A stretch of DNA of 64,000 nt from CAZVGZ01 sp964627605 (GTDB lineage: Bacteria; Latescibacterota; MWCZ01; CAZVGZ01). The notes under the pieces are model-generated. The model saw only the letters and a list, made by a program, of their open reading frames with translations, did no database searches and was not told the origin of the DNA. This document shows, one piece after another, positions 9,468 through 17,944 of this stretch; the first letter of the stretch is position 1, and every line of letters begins with the position of its first letter. The stretch lies in assembly GCA_964627605.1 (NCBI GenBank), contig CAZVGZ010000003.1, positions 1-64,000 on the forward strand, written 5' to 3'. The position numbers and the translations under genes were made by a program.

Positions 9468-10514
9468 TTAGGAAAATAGCGATCCCTGCCCTGAAGGCCC
9501 AGGCTCAACGCCAAAATGGGTGTATGCCGCTGGCGTGGCGGCGCGGCCCCTCGGCGTACGGTTGAGGAGCCCCTCCTGGATCAGATAGGGCTCGTAGACC
9601 TCTTCAATGGTGTCTGGCTCTTCGCTCACTGCGGCGGCCAGGTTGCTCAATCCCACTGGACCGCCGCTGAATTTTTTGATGATGGTAAGAAGTATTCTGG
9701 CATCCATCTCGTCCAGACCAAGCAGATCGACCTCCAGCATCTCCAACGTCTGTCTGGCGACCTCTGCGGTGACAACGCCTTCTGCTTTGACCTGTGCATA
9801 GTCTCTGGTGCGACGCAGCCATCTGTTCGCTATTCGCGGGGTGCCTCGCGAGCGTTTTGCGATCTCGGTCGCTCCATCCTCCTCAATGTCTACGTCCAGA
9901 ATCTTCGCTGAGCGGTTGACTATCTCAGCGAGCTCGTCTTCAGAGTAGTAGTCAAGCCGTTGGACGATCCCAAATCTCGCACGCATCGGCGCGGTAAGGA
10001 GTCCGGTGCGGGTTGTTGCGCCAATTAGGGTAAACGGCTCCAGAGTGAGTTTGACAGACCGCGCTGAGGGGCCGCTGTCGATCATTATGTCCAGCGTGAA
10101 ATCTTCCATCGCCGAGTAGAGGTACTCCTCCACTACGCGGTTGATCCGGTGAACCTCGTCGATGAAAAACACGTCTCTGGGGCCTAGCTTGGTCAACAGG
10201 CCAGCCAGGTCGGCGGGGCGCTCCAACACTGGGCCGGAGGTGGCTTTGATCTCTACACCAAGCTCTTGGGCGATGATGTGAGACAGCGTGGTTTTTCCCA
10301 AGCCAGGGGGGCCGTGGAATAGTATATGGTCCAGCGCGTCCTGACGACCTTTAGCGGCACTAACAAAAATTCGGAGGCTCTCTTTGAGCTTCGCCTGCCC
10401 GATGAACTCATCTAGACTTGTCGGTCGTAGCGTAGGCTCCTGGATAATGTCGTCATCGTCAGCTTCACCGCTAGATGGTCGCTCGTACGGTTCTATCTCA
10501 AACTCATCAGACAT
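9468..10514 (-). CDS. ruvB: Holliday junction branch-migration ATPase RuvB
   Basis: 348-residue AAA+ motor that drives branch migration with RuvA. Visible motifs: LDEFIGQAKLKESL, Walker A GPPGLGKTTL (about residue 70), Walker B VFFIDEVHR, sensor 1 GATTRTG and the C-terminal winged helix (PRGRAATPAAYTHFG). A longer frame begins at 10556, but ATG 10514 fits the family start (MSDEFEIEP) and overlaps by 8 bases the stop of the decayed glycosyltransferase frame just upstream. It is the last gene of the ruv operon and separated from ruvA by a HAD hydrolase and that remnant. Confidence 0.96.
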   Translation of the reverse strand: MSDEFEIEPYERPSSGEADDDDIIQEPTLRPTSLDEFIGQAKLKESLRIFVSAAKGRQDALDHILFHGPPGLGKTTLSHIIAQELGVEIKATSGPVLERPADLAGLLTKLGPRDVFFIDEVHRINRVVEEYLYSAMEDFTLDIMIDSGPSARSVKLTLEPFTLIGATTRTGLLTAPMRARFGIVQRLDYYSEDELAEIVNRSAKILDVDIEEDGATEIAKRSRGTPRIANRWLRRTRDYAQVKAEGVVTAEVARQTLEMLEVDLLGLDEMDARILLTIIKKFSGGPVGLSNLAAAVSEEPDTIEEVYEPYLIQEGLLNRTPRGRAATPAAYTHFGVEPGPSGQGSLFS

Positions 10515-10904
10515 CGGTGGCACCGCCAGAGGTGATCGATTTGGCTTGGTCCTCATATCCGCAATCAGAAAGTATTAGTGCGGCGAGTTCATCGGACCTG
10601 TCCTGAAAAACGAACTCGGCGTCGAACCTCTGTTTGCCGGCTTTTGACATCCGCTCGCGCACGCTGGAGGCCACCATCGGCAACCCCATCGCCATCGGCT
10701 CAATTACAACAATGGGCATCGCCTCTGCCAAGGTCGGTGGTCTCGGTCGGTAAACTCCTGTTTCGCCTCATCAGATGCGGCGGTAATCACCAAGACAGAA
10801 CTATGATCACCGACTTCGCGCATCCGGTCGGCGGCCAAGACCCAGCGAGCCGCTACACTATCGAACCGACCTACCGCCACATCGCCGACGAATAGGATCG
10901 TCAC
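10507..10904 (-). pseudogene. Decayed group 1 glycosyltransferase
   Basis: Two overlapping minus-strand frames carry the two ends of one GT4-type glycosyltransferase. From GTG 10904 comes an N-terminal stretch (MTILFVGDVAVGRFDS ... VLVITAAS) that runs out of frame near 10704. From about 10750 a second frame gives the acceptor-side motif (LAEAMPIVVIEPMAMGLPMV) and then the C-terminal helix (RERMSKAGKQRFDAEF) ending at 10507. The central 200 or so residues are missing, and the segment between GLPMV and RERMSK is also shortened, so at least two deletions and a frameshift occurred. The GTGA overlap with the HAD gene shows it was once a coupled operon member. Confidence 0.75.
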
Positions 10905-11626
10905 GCCTGTCCTACGGCAAACAGCTTGGGTAGATCATCGGGGTTACTGAGGACAAGGTTGGCTGCGGAATCATCGGGAATGTCCATCGCTGGATCGTTG
11001 AGCCATACCGTTCGCCAACCAGCTGCATTGCCGCCGATAACATCGCTGTCGTAGCGATTCCCCACCATGAGCAGCGACTGAGGCGACAGCGCCATCTGTT
11101 CGGCGGCGACATCAAAAATACCGGTGTCTGGTTTCATGACCCCGACATCCTCAGAAACAACCACATCAATGTCCTCAAAGCCGATGGCCGAAAGTTTCCG
11201 GCGTTGAATCTGTGCGAACCCGTTCGTCAACACTCCGACTTTGATACCTGCGGACCGTGCTGCTTCGACCGCATCCACAGCGCCGGGCACCGGTGTCGGT
11301 TGCCAGGGATATATCCCCAGATAGAGCGAATTGCATCTGTTGGCAAGCTCAGGGGACATGATTCCCACATCGCGCAGAGTCATGCGAAACCGCTCAGACC
11401 TGATGGTCTCCTGATCCATCCGCCCCTCTGTCGCAGCGTCCCAACACTCGGCGTTGCGCCGATGAAACGCGTCGCGCCAACGTGCGAACGGCACGATCCT
11501 CACCGCCGGGTCTATCTCGTGGACCTTGGCAAGAGCCTGGTCGGCTGCTGCCCTGTGATCAAAGAGTGTGCCGTCAAGATCAAACCACACACCTTTGATG
11601 TCTGACATCCATTCCGGTGGTATCAT
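10901..11626 (-). CDS. HAD-superfamily hydrolase
   Basis: 241 residues with motif I WFDLDGTLFD near the start (nucleophile Asp and acid/base Asp), motif II GVLTNGF, a conserved lysine before PDTGIFDVAAEQ and motif III VGNRYDSDVIGG. The cap is helical, as in phosphoglycolate phosphatase/YjjG-type enzymes that dephosphorylate small metabolites. ATG 11626 overlaps the ruvA stop (ATGA); a second Met six codons later is also possible. It lies inside the ruv operon, which has no obvious functional link, and its stop overlaps the GTG of the glycosyltransferase remnant. Confidence 0.88.
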   Translation of the reverse strand: MIPPEWMSDIKGVWFDLDGTLFDHRAAADQALAKVHEIDPAVRIVPFARWRDAFHRRNAECWDAATEGRMDQETIRSERFRMTLRDVGIMSPELANRCNSLYLGIYPWQPTPVPGAVDAVEAARSAGIKVGVLTNGFAQIQRRKLSAIGFEDIDVVVSEDVGVMKPDTGIFDVAAEQMALSPQSLLMVGNRYDSDVIGGNAAGWRTVWLNDPAMDIPDDSAANLVLSNPDDLPKLFAVGQA

Positions 11627-12228
11627 GTTGCAGCCAAAGCAGCTTTGATTAGGGTTTCGGTGGAGGTGTCATCGCCATCTGATCGACTGAGGGCAGACTG
11701 AACTGCGCGGACCGCGTCGTGGTGCGCGGTGCCCAGTGCCACCAACGCCTGAACCGCCTCGGTCCTGGGATCAGTGACTTGCGGAGCGTCGCCCAATTGA
11801 CCCAAAGTCTCCCAAGACTCGGTCGTGCCAAACACTTCCCTCAGCTCCACAACAAGCCTCTCGGCGGTCTTCTTGCCAACGCCTGGCGCGCTCGTCAACG
11901 TTTTGACGTCTCCTGATATCAACGCGCTGCGAAACTCGTCCGGTGAAAACTGACTCAGAATCCCTACCGCCAGCCTGGGGCCGACCCCGCTTACCCCGAT
12001 TACAGTGGTGAAGACCTCTCTCTCGGCGGTGGTTAGAAAACCAAAAAGCTCCTGCCCAACATTTTCGCGGGTGACTAGATGCGTCAACAGTGTTACCGAC
12101 TGACCTGGTGATGGAAGCCTCTCGTAGGTGGAGAGCGGCACCAAGACACCGTAGCCGACCCCGGCGGCCTCAACCACCGCCATCTCTGGTGTCTTGGCGG
12201 TCAATGTGCCACAGACATGGACGATCAC
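11623..12228 (-). CDS. ruvA: Holliday junction DNA-binding protein RuvA
   Basis: 201 residues, normal length. It binds four-way junctions as a tetramer and loads RuvB. The OB-fold N-terminal domain (VCGTLTAKTPEMAVVEAAGVGYGV split over two strands), helix-hairpin-helix motifs (GVSGVGPRLAVGIL and APGVGKKTAERLVVEL) and a short C-terminal RuvB-binding helix bundle are present. The GTG at 12228 overlaps the ruvC stop, and the stop overlaps the HAD gene start, so ruvC, ruvA and HAD are translated as a coupled series. Confidence 0.95.
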   Translation of the reverse strand: MIVHVCGTLTAKTPEMAVVEAAGVGYGVLVPLSTYERLPSPGQSVTLLTHLVTRENVGQELFGFLTTAEREVFTTVIGVSGVGPRLAVGILSQFSPDEFRSALISGDVKTLTSAPGVGKKTAERLVVELREVFGTTESWETLGQLGDAPQVTDPRTEAVQALVALGTAHHDAVRAVQSALSRSDGDDTSTETLIKAALAAT

Positions 12229-12788
12229 TTGATCAGCCCTAGCGCTTTTAGCTGTTGCTGGCCCTTTGTTGGGGCGCGTGTGTCGCCGATAGGCTCTTCG
12301 CTTGACGAGCCTGCGTTGGCGTGGCAGATAGCTAGAGCCAGAGCGTCAGCTTCGTCTTCGCTCTCTGGAATTTCAGGCAGGAGCAGCATGGACTTTATCA
12401 TATACTGCACTTGTGATTTGTCCGCTCGCCCGCTTCCGACAACAGCCTTTTTTACCGCCCTCGGAGTATACTCGACGATGGAGCGCCCTGCCTGATGTGC
12501 AGCTACCATCGCAACACCACGAGCCTGGCCCAAGACAATCGCAGTCTTGGGATTGACGCCACCGAACGACTCCTCAATCACGACTACATCGGGATCGTTG
12601 TCGACGATCGCCACGCTCAACTCGTTGAAAATGGTCGCCAACCGGTCCGCCATCTCGGCTTTGAGTTTGGTGGCGATCGTTCCGCCAGCGTGATACGACA
12701 ATCCGTTTCGCGACTGCCTGACCACTCCCCAACCCGTCCGGCGTGTTCCGGGATCAACACCCATGATGGTGCGCGTCGCACTAGGCAT
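12225..12788 (-). CDS. ruvC: Holliday junction resolvase RuvC
   Basis: Endonuclease that cuts Holliday junctions together with RuvAB. The catalytic Asp lies in MGVDPGTRRTGWGVV and the first Glu in VVIEESFGG; the later acidic pair is in the SEDEADALALAICHA region near the C-terminus. From ATG 12788 the protein is 187 residues, close to the family length; the frame is open to a GTG at 12821 and a later ATG sits directly before the catalytic strand. It is the first gene of the ruv operon, with a candidate promoter about 75 bases upstream. Confidence 0.94.
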   Translation of the reverse strand: MPSATRTIMGVDPGTRRTGWGVVRQSRNGLSYHAGGTIATKLKAEMADRLATIFNELSVAIVDNDPDVVVIEESFGGVNPKTAIVLGQARGVAMVAAHQAGRSIVEYTPRAVKKAVVGSGRADKSQVQYMIKSMLLLPEIPESEDEADALALAICHANAGSSSEEPIGDTRAPTKGQQQLKALGLIK

Positions 12789-12862
12789 CGTCAGATCTAC
12801 CGCACCTTCGTTGAGTCGCACCCAAAAACAGGGCGAAATGGACTACTTCTCTAGCATGTTAA

Positions 12863-12892
12863 ATCATACGCAAAATGGTGTGACGTCTCCAA
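12863..12892 (-). promoter_or_regulatory. Candidate sigma-70-type promoter of the ruv operon
   Basis: On the minus strand TTGGAG (12887-12892) and TATGAT (12863-12868) are separated by 18 bases, giving a transcription start near 12856, before ruvC. The elements are good but not perfect, and this is by inspection only. Confidence 0.4.
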
Positions 12893-12957
12893 GGATATGG
12901 CAAAATAAAGGGACGGTGGTGACTGCGCAAAAAAAAAAGGGTGTAGACAGAAGCTTT

Positions 12958-13184
12958 TCAGCTGGCGCGCTCAACCACGAACAGCGCTTCTTCGGCCAAC
13001 AGGTTACTCTCTGGCGAAAGCTGGCGGATCTCCCCTGCGTGCCAGCCGTGGGCCTCGATTGTGGTGAGACCTATCTGTTGGCATATCGGTTCACTTCAGA
13101 GATGGTTATCCGGCGGAGATGCAGACCTCCGTCTGGTATCAGTTCGGCGTGGTGGTCAGACCGTTTCCGGTTTGATTTACTGCA
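12958..13184 (-). pseudogene. Unidentified gene remnant
   Basis: In the 550-base gap between ruvC and the ribokinase, the minus strand has two coding-like stretches that join with one frameshift near 13072. The first reads ...ELIPDGGLHLRRITISEV and the second ...EAHGWHAGEIRQLSPESN then LLAEEALFVVERAS and stop. Composition and continuity suggest the C-terminal 70 or so residues of a lost gene. I cannot name the family with confidence. Nothing else is recognisable in the gap apart from an A-rich tract around 12930. Confidence 0.35.
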
Positions 13185-13389
13185 TAAGGAAGGTGTATAA
13201 TGTCGTGGGCGAAAAGGCGTAAGTCAACAGCGGTGCGAATGGTTGGGAACGCTGAACCAGGGTCCGCATCTTCATCTGGGTTGCGAGATCGCATAGAGAT
13301 GGGGTGATCACTGCTCCGTAGGCCAACAAGGCATCCAAAGTATTAAACTCACTGTCAGGGCGGTTCACTGGACACTTGGGAGCGGCGAT

Positions 13390-14298
13390 ATGGATAGACC
13401 TTCTGTGACTGTGGTCGGCAGCATCAACACCGACCTGGTAGTAGCTACACCAAACATACCCCGACCTGGTGAGACGGTGTTAGGCGATGGGTTCGCTGTT
13501 CATCGAGGGGGCAAAGGGGCTAACCAGGCTGTCGCTGCTGGGCGGATGGGGTCTCACGTCCGAATGATTGGGTGCGTTGGCGACGATTCTTTTGGTTCGG
13601 CGTCGCTTTTGAGTCTGGCCGACGAGGGGCTCGATGTTTCAGGGGTCGTAAGACATCCAACAGAGAAAACTGGCGTAGCGTTTATAGCCGTTGCTAAAGA
13701 CGGTGAAAACAGTATCATCGTCGCCCCAGGAGCGAATAGCCACATCTCTTTGGCGCAGACCGCCCCGGATGTTTTCATCGGTGTTGATCTGGTTTTGGCG
13801 CAGTTAGAAGTGCCCACCGGGGTGGTTGCTCACACGTTTGAGATCGCAAGAGCCTCAGGGTTAGTCACGATCCTCAACCCAGCGCCAGCTTGCGAACTGC
13901 CGCCATGGCTACTTGAGCGGGTTGACATACTCACGCCAAACGTCAACGAGGCCATCGCTTTGGTGGGTGGTGCGACTGACGATCCAGAAAAAGCCGGACG
14001 AATTCTAATCAACAGAGGAGTCGGTGTGGTGGTGGTCACGCTCGGGAAAGACGGCGCGGTGGTGATAGAATCAGGGGGCGAGGTCACGCACGTTGAACCT
14101 TTCGAAGTAGATGCGGTGGACACAACGGCGGCGGGAGACGCTTTCAACGGGGCGTTGGCATGGGCGATTGCCCAAGGTGCCCCGGTAAAGGAGGCGGTGA
14201 GGTGGGGTTGTGCGGCAGGTGCTTTGGCGGCGACCAAACACGGTGCGCAGCCGTCTATTCCGACCGCTGACGCGGTTTCGGCGCTGACAAATAAATAA
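13390..14298 (+). CDS. rbsK: Ribokinase (PfkB family)
   Basis: 302-residue sugar kinase that phosphorylates ribose at O5. The PfkB signatures are clear: SINTDLVVATPNIPRPGET, the GGKGANQAVAAG glycine-rich site near residue 40, and the C-terminal DTTAAGDAFNGALAWA with the catalytic Asp. Start ATG has GGGAG upstream. It opens a plus-strand carbohydrate block, but tRNA-Leu on the opposite strand separates it from the following glycosidase-like gene. A related nucleoside or 2-keto-sugar kinase role cannot be excluded, although the GGKGANQ motif favours ribokinase. Confidence 0.92.
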   Translation: MDRPSVTVVGSINTDLVVATPNIPRPGETVLGDGFAVHRGGKGANQAVAAGRMGSHVRMIGCVGDDSFGSASLLSLADEGLDVSGVVRHPTEKTGVAFIAVAKDGENSIIVAPGANSHISLAQTAPDVFIGVDLVLAQLEVPTGVVAHTFEIARASGLVTILNPAPACELPPWLLERVDILTPNVNEAIALVGGATDDPEKAGRILINRGVGVVVVTLGKDGAVVIESGGEVTHVEPFEVDAVDTTAAGDAFNGALAWAIAQGAPVKEAVRWGCAAGALAATKHGAQPSIPTADAVSALTNK

Positions 14299-14331
14299 AA
14301 AAACCGCTACCCTATTCTCATGGAGCAGCGG
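14297..14331 (-). terminator. Terminator downstream of tRNA-Leu
   Basis: On the minus strand CCGCT (14327-14331) pairs with AGCGG (14304-14308), with additional imperfect pairing inside, followed by a run of seven U residues. It lies about 20 bases past the tRNA-Leu 3' end and also touches the ribokinase stop codon, so it may partly serve both convergent transcripts. Confidence 0.55.
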
Positions 14332-14350
14332 GGTATCTTTGCAGAAAAGA

Positions 14351-14434
14351 TGCCGAAGGGGGGACTCGAACCCCCACGCCCTTGCGGGCACTGGTCCCTG
14401 AAACCAGCGCGTCTACCAATTCCACCACTTCGGC
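14351..14434 (-). tRNA. tRNA-Leu (anticodon CAG)
   Basis: 84-nt class II tRNA. The acceptor stem GCCGAAG/CTTCGGC pairs fully with discriminator A. The D-arm contains GGTAGACGC. The anticodon stem CTGGT/ACCAG holds the loop TTCAGGG, anticodon CAG. A variable arm (GCCCGCAAGGGC type) and T-arm GGGGG-TTCGAGT-CCCCC follow. No CCA is encoded. Confidence 0.96.
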
Positions 14435-14462
14435 TGTGACAGGCTTTGAAATGCAGTCTAAA

Positions 14463-14491
14463 AAGTTAGCCCACGTCGGCTTTTGGGTCAA
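14463..14491 (-). promoter_or_regulatory. Candidate promoter of tRNA-Leu
   Basis: TTGACC (14486-14491) and TAACTT (14463-14468) on the minus strand with 17-base spacing would start transcription about 20 bases before the tRNA. The -35 is strong and the -10 weak. Confidence 0.35.
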
Positions 14492-14605
14492 GGTGGGCGC
14501 AAGGTCGCATTGAGGGGTTTACCTTTGTCATCTCAGGACTGTTTATTCCTGGTGACATACCCGCTCATCCACCGACAAAATCCTCGAAGTGACTCTGAGG
14601 TGCCG

Positions 14606-16042
14606 ATGCGTTATCGCCGCAACCGAAAACACGTATTCGTCGACTGGTCTGGGATTGAAGCAGGCTACGGTGTAGCTTGGAATCACGAGGGTGATCCCGA
14701 TGCCGCTCCGAAGTCGTTTTTGATGCCTTACGGCCTTCGGATCGCTGTCTATACTCCAGAGTTCGACCCCGATCCGGTTATCGCCCGTGAACATCCTTGG
14801 GAAGCCAGTTTTATCAACGCCTATGCGACCGTTTTTGAGGACGACGGGCGATTTAGGATGTACTACGAGGCCCATTCGGCCTACTCTGGCGACTACAGCG
14901 CCCGGGTGTGCTACGCTGAATCGGACGATGGGTTGACCTGGACCAAACCGTTTCTTGGCCTGTGTGAATTTGACGGTTCAAAGGAGAACAACATTGTCAT
15001 GCAGGAAGGCATGGGGTTGGGCAAAGGGCCTCACGGAGCATTCGTTTTCCGCGATCCCAATGGGCAGAGCCACGACCGGTATAAGCTGGTATACTGTTCA
15101 GACGATTTTGGAAAGCCGTTCGTCGCCGGTGCGGTGTCGCCTGACGGGCTTAATTGGACAGGGCTGGACAAGCCGGTCATCGAAAATCAGTACGCAGATA
15201 CACAGACCGTGATCCTTTGGGATGCTGACCGACAGGTGTACACAGGCTACTTCCGGGACTGGCCTAAGGGAAATCTTAACTTGGGCCGACGGGTTGTGCT
15301 CCACGCCACAACAGATGATTTCTACGACTGGCCGGAGCGACGGCTGATTTTCGCGACCGACTCTCAGGACGAGCCTGGGACTGATGTCTATAACAACGGC
15401 TACACTTTTTGGCCCGGTGCAGAAGACGCTCACATGATGTTTCCATGTTTCTATCCCAGAACGCGCGATACGATGGAGACCCATCTCGCCGTTAGCCGCG
15501 ATGGGGCGGTGTGGCATCGACCGCAGCGCGAGCCGCTATGGGGTTGCGGGCCGCCGGGAAGCTATTCAGTGGCGGGAATGGTGGCAAGCCAGGGCATAGT
15601 TACGCTTCCCGACGGGCGGTGGGTGATGCATGCTGGTGCCAGATCCAAGACACACAACGAGACCCACTATGGCGATCTGATGCGCCACAAGTTTAGCGGG
15701 CTGTGGCGAGCGTCGATTCGTGAAGATGGGATAATGGCGCTAAAGGCTGAGAGCCGTGGTGAGTGCTGGAGCTCTCCTCTTGAGTATGAGGGATCGGAAT
15801 TGACAATCAACGCCTGGACGCGCTTTGGCGGGACTGTCCGCATAGGTCTATGCGAAGAGGACGGAACTCTGATACCAGGCAGGAGTTTAGAAGATTGCGA
15901 TCGGATGACCGGGGACCTAATGTGGTCCACAGTAAGTTGGAAGGGTCAGAGCGACATATCTCAATGGGAAAGGAGCACAGTGAGGCTTCATATTGAACTT
16001 ACACGCGGGTGGCTACACGCGTGGAGGATCGGCGATGCCTGA
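14606..16042 (+). CDS. Glycosidase-like beta-propeller protein (GH32/43/130-type fold)
   Basis: From ATG 14606 (MRYRRNRKHVFVDW) the protein is 478 residues; the frame runs further upstream but that part looks non-coding. Repeated blade signatures such as RVCYAESDDGLTWTKP and GAVSPDGLNWTG are those of the five-bladed propeller glycosidases and phosphorylases. No signal peptide is evident, suggesting cytoplasmic action. The C-terminal 100 residues (TRFGGTVRIGLCEEDGT) resemble a beta-sandwich accessory domain. Exact activity is unknown. Its stop overlaps the next gene's start by 8 bases, coupling it to a Gfo/Idh oxidoreductase, a common pairing in sugar catabolism. Confidence 0.8.
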   Translation: MRYRRNRKHVFVDWSGIEAGYGVAWNHEGDPDAAPKSFLMPYGLRIAVYTPEFDPDPVIAREHPWEASFINAYATVFEDDGRFRMYYEAHSAYSGDYSARVCYAESDDGLTWTKPFLGLCEFDGSKENNIVMQEGMGLGKGPHGAFVFRDPNGQSHDRYKLVYCSDDFGKPFVAGAVSPDGLNWTGLDKPVIENQYADTQTVILWDADRQVYTGYFRDWPKGNLNLGRRVVLHATTDDFYDWPERRLIFATDSQDEPGTDVYNNGYTFWPGAEDAHMMFPCFYPRTRDTMETHLAVSRDGAVWHRPQREPLWGCGPPGSYSVAGMVASQGIVTLPDGRWVMHAGARSKTHNETHYGDLMRHKFSGLWRASIREDGIMALKAESRGECWSSPLEYEGSELTINAWTRFGGTVRIGLCEEDGTLIPGRSLEDCDRMTGDLMWSTVSWKGQSDISQWERSTVRLHIELTRGWLHAWRIGDA

Positions 16043-17084
16043 TACACTCAAAGTGGCGATAGTTGGGATCGGCGGCGAGGCCAGATTCTACTGGCCGTCG
16101 TTCAGCAAGAAAGATGAGTCTGAGATTGTGCTGGTGCAGGATATCGACGAGGAGAAAGTAGCGCAGCAGGGCGAGAAGATAGGGGTGCCTTGGACACTGG
16201 GTTTTGAAGATGTGCTCGCTTCAGATGCCGATGTGGTGCACATCAGTACGCCCAACCATCTCCACGCCGAACAGACCATAGCATGCCTTGAAGCTGGCAA
16301 GCATGTTAGCTGTCAGAAGCCGATGGCGCGCACGGCTTTGGAGTGCGACAGTATGATCGCAGCGGCTGAGCGCACCGGCAAGCGGCTTGGGGTGTTTATG
16401 GGTGGCCGGGGGGTTCCGCTCCACAACGAGATCAGGGATATGATAGCGGCGAGGGTGTTCGGCGATGTTTCCTCGGTGGCTTCGAGGGGGGCGCACAGGG
16501 GTGGCTGGTTAGCGAAAGACCGCTCGGCGTGGCGTGGCTCAAAAGAGAAGGTCGGTGGCGGTGTGTTCATTCAGCTTGCGATACACACCATAAACCTCAC
16601 CCAGTGGATGTTGGGCGACACAATTGAGCGCGTCGCCGGTTTTTCGAAAAACCTTCTTTGCGAGCGCGACATCGGCGGCGATGATCTGACCCATGCGGTT
16701 GTGGAGTACCAGAGCGGTCGCCATGGGTCGTTCGAGTCGGGCTATGCTGCTGAGGATGGTTGGTTGGGCGTTTTTGGGACCTGTGGTAGCATCCTTGAGA
16801 CCGGCGGTAAGATCTATTTCTGGTCGGACACTGCTTGGCGCGGGCGGGTGATCGAGTACGACCCGTCAGACGGCAAACAGTGGTGGGATCGCTCTGATGT
16901 GGCGGCTGGTGCGGGTGGTTGGGGAGCTGAACTGGATCAGAATTCTGCGTTTATCAGGGCTGTCAGAGACGGAACGCCGCTTCCGGTTACCGCCGATGAA
17001 GCCAGGCACGATGTGGCGGTGATAGAGGCGGTCTATCGGTCTGCGGAGATAGGCCGTACTGTGGAAGTCTCTGAGATTGGGTAG
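16035..17084 (+). CDS. Gfo/Idh/MocA-family oxidoreductase
   Basis: 349-residue NAD(P)-dependent sugar or inositol dehydrogenase-like protein. The Rossmann motif VAIVGIGGEARFYW lies at the N-terminus, ISTPNHLHAEQTIACLEAGKHV follows, with the catalytic-type Lys in CQKPMA. The C-terminal domain is the usual open beta-sheet (GGVFIQLAIHTINLTQWML). The ATG at 16035 overlaps the glycosidase-like gene by 8 bases. The substrate is likely the sugar or inositol released by the neighbour, but this is inference. Confidence 0.9.
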   Translation: MPDTLKVAIVGIGGEARFYWPSFSKKDESEIVLVQDIDEEKVAQQGEKIGVPWTLGFEDVLASDADVVHISTPNHLHAEQTIACLEAGKHVSCQKPMARTALECDSMIAAAERTGKRLGVFMGGRGVPLHNEIRDMIAARVFGDVSSVASRGAHRGGWLAKDRSAWRGSKEKVGGGVFIQLAIHTINLTQWMLGDTIERVAGFSKNLLCERDIGGDDLTHAVVEYQSGRHGSFESGYAAEDGWLGVFGTCGSILETGGKIYFWSDTAWRGRVIEYDPSDGKQWWDRSDVAAGAGGWGAELDQNSAFIRAVRDGTPLPVTADEARHDVAVIEAVYRSAEIGRTVEVSEIG

Positions 17085-17128
17085 TTTCCATGGACGCTGG
17101 TGTTGCCTAACGCGGGAAGTCTGGTTAG

Positions 17129-17944
17129 ATGGTCAGTGAGTTTGGGTCTATGGTTGCTGGAAATTGGAGCCCGATAATACTCGGTCATCGTGGTGCCAGA
17201 GGTTTGGCACCAGAAAACACGATTGAGGGGTTTCAGTGTGCGGCAGGCATGGGCTTGCGTGCGGCGGAACTGGATGTTCATCTCACAAGAGACGGCCATC
17301 TGGTGGTGATTCACGATCATTCAGTCGATCGCACGACAGACGGCTCTGGGCGGATTGAAACTTTTTCGCTGGAGGAGATTCAAAATCTCGATGCGGCGTC
17401 AGAGTGGGAGGGCAGGTATGGGCGATGCTTGATTCCGACGTTGGAGCAGGTATTAGAAAACTTTGGAGATAGGTTCGATTGGGAGATAGAGATAAAGATA
17501 GACGACATGACCGTTGATGCTAAAGAAACTGTCGCAATTGCAGCTCAAACGATACGTGAGTTTGGTTTGGAGCGAAGAGCGACGATAATGTCCTTTTCTG
17601 ATTTGGCTATCAAGTTTGCACAGACCAACGCCCCGGACATTTCGCGTGGCTTTATTACGAGCAGTGATCCTCTGGCGGCGGTTGGAGTAGCAACCGAGGT
17701 GGGCTGCTCGCGCATCGGGCTACATCAATCGCTCCTGTCGCCGGAGGTGGTCAGAGCGGTCCGTCTAACAGATATGGCGCTCCACGGATGGCAGGGAAAC
17801 AGCGATGATGAGATGCGGCGGCTTTCAAAGGCGCGGGTGGATGGATTTTCGAGCGACCGACCGGACATAGCGATTCATTGGATGCGCCAGAATGGCTTTG
17901 AGCCAGACCTGGTTGGAGAGGTGGAATCAAACCATGACATCTGA
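17129..17944 (+). CDS. Glycerophosphodiester phosphodiesterase, copy 1
   Basis: 271-residue TIM-barrel GDPD. The catalytic signature GHRGARGLAPENT with His-Arg-Gly, the metal ligands in AELDVHLTRDG and the second His in VVIHDHSVDRTTDG are all intact. No signal peptide, so cytoplasmic. It hydrolyses glycerophosphodiesters to glycerol 3-phosphate and an alcohol. It overlaps the next gene, a close paralogue, by 11 bases. The first hundred residues of the two copies are very similar and the C-terminal halves much less so. ATG 17129 is used; an ATG seven codons on is possible. Confidence 0.92.
   Translation: MVSEFGSMVAGNWSPIILGHRGARGLAPENTIEGFQCAAGMGLRAAELDVHLTRDGHLVVIHDHSVDRTTDGSGRIETFSLEEIQNLDAASEWEGRYGRCLIPTLEQVLENFGDRFDWEIEIKIDDMTVDAKETVAIAAQTIREFGLERRATIMSFSDLAIKFAQTNAPDISRGFITSSDPLAAVGVATEVGCSRIGLHQSLLSPEVVRAVRLTDMALHGWQGNSDDEMRRLSKARVDGFSSDRPDIAIHWMRQNGFEPDLVGEVESNHDI

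Noticed and set aside
12763..13200. 145-codon plus-strand frame after ruvC
   Set aside because: Low-quality sequence crossing the ruv promoter; a minus-strand remnant explains the coding-like part better.
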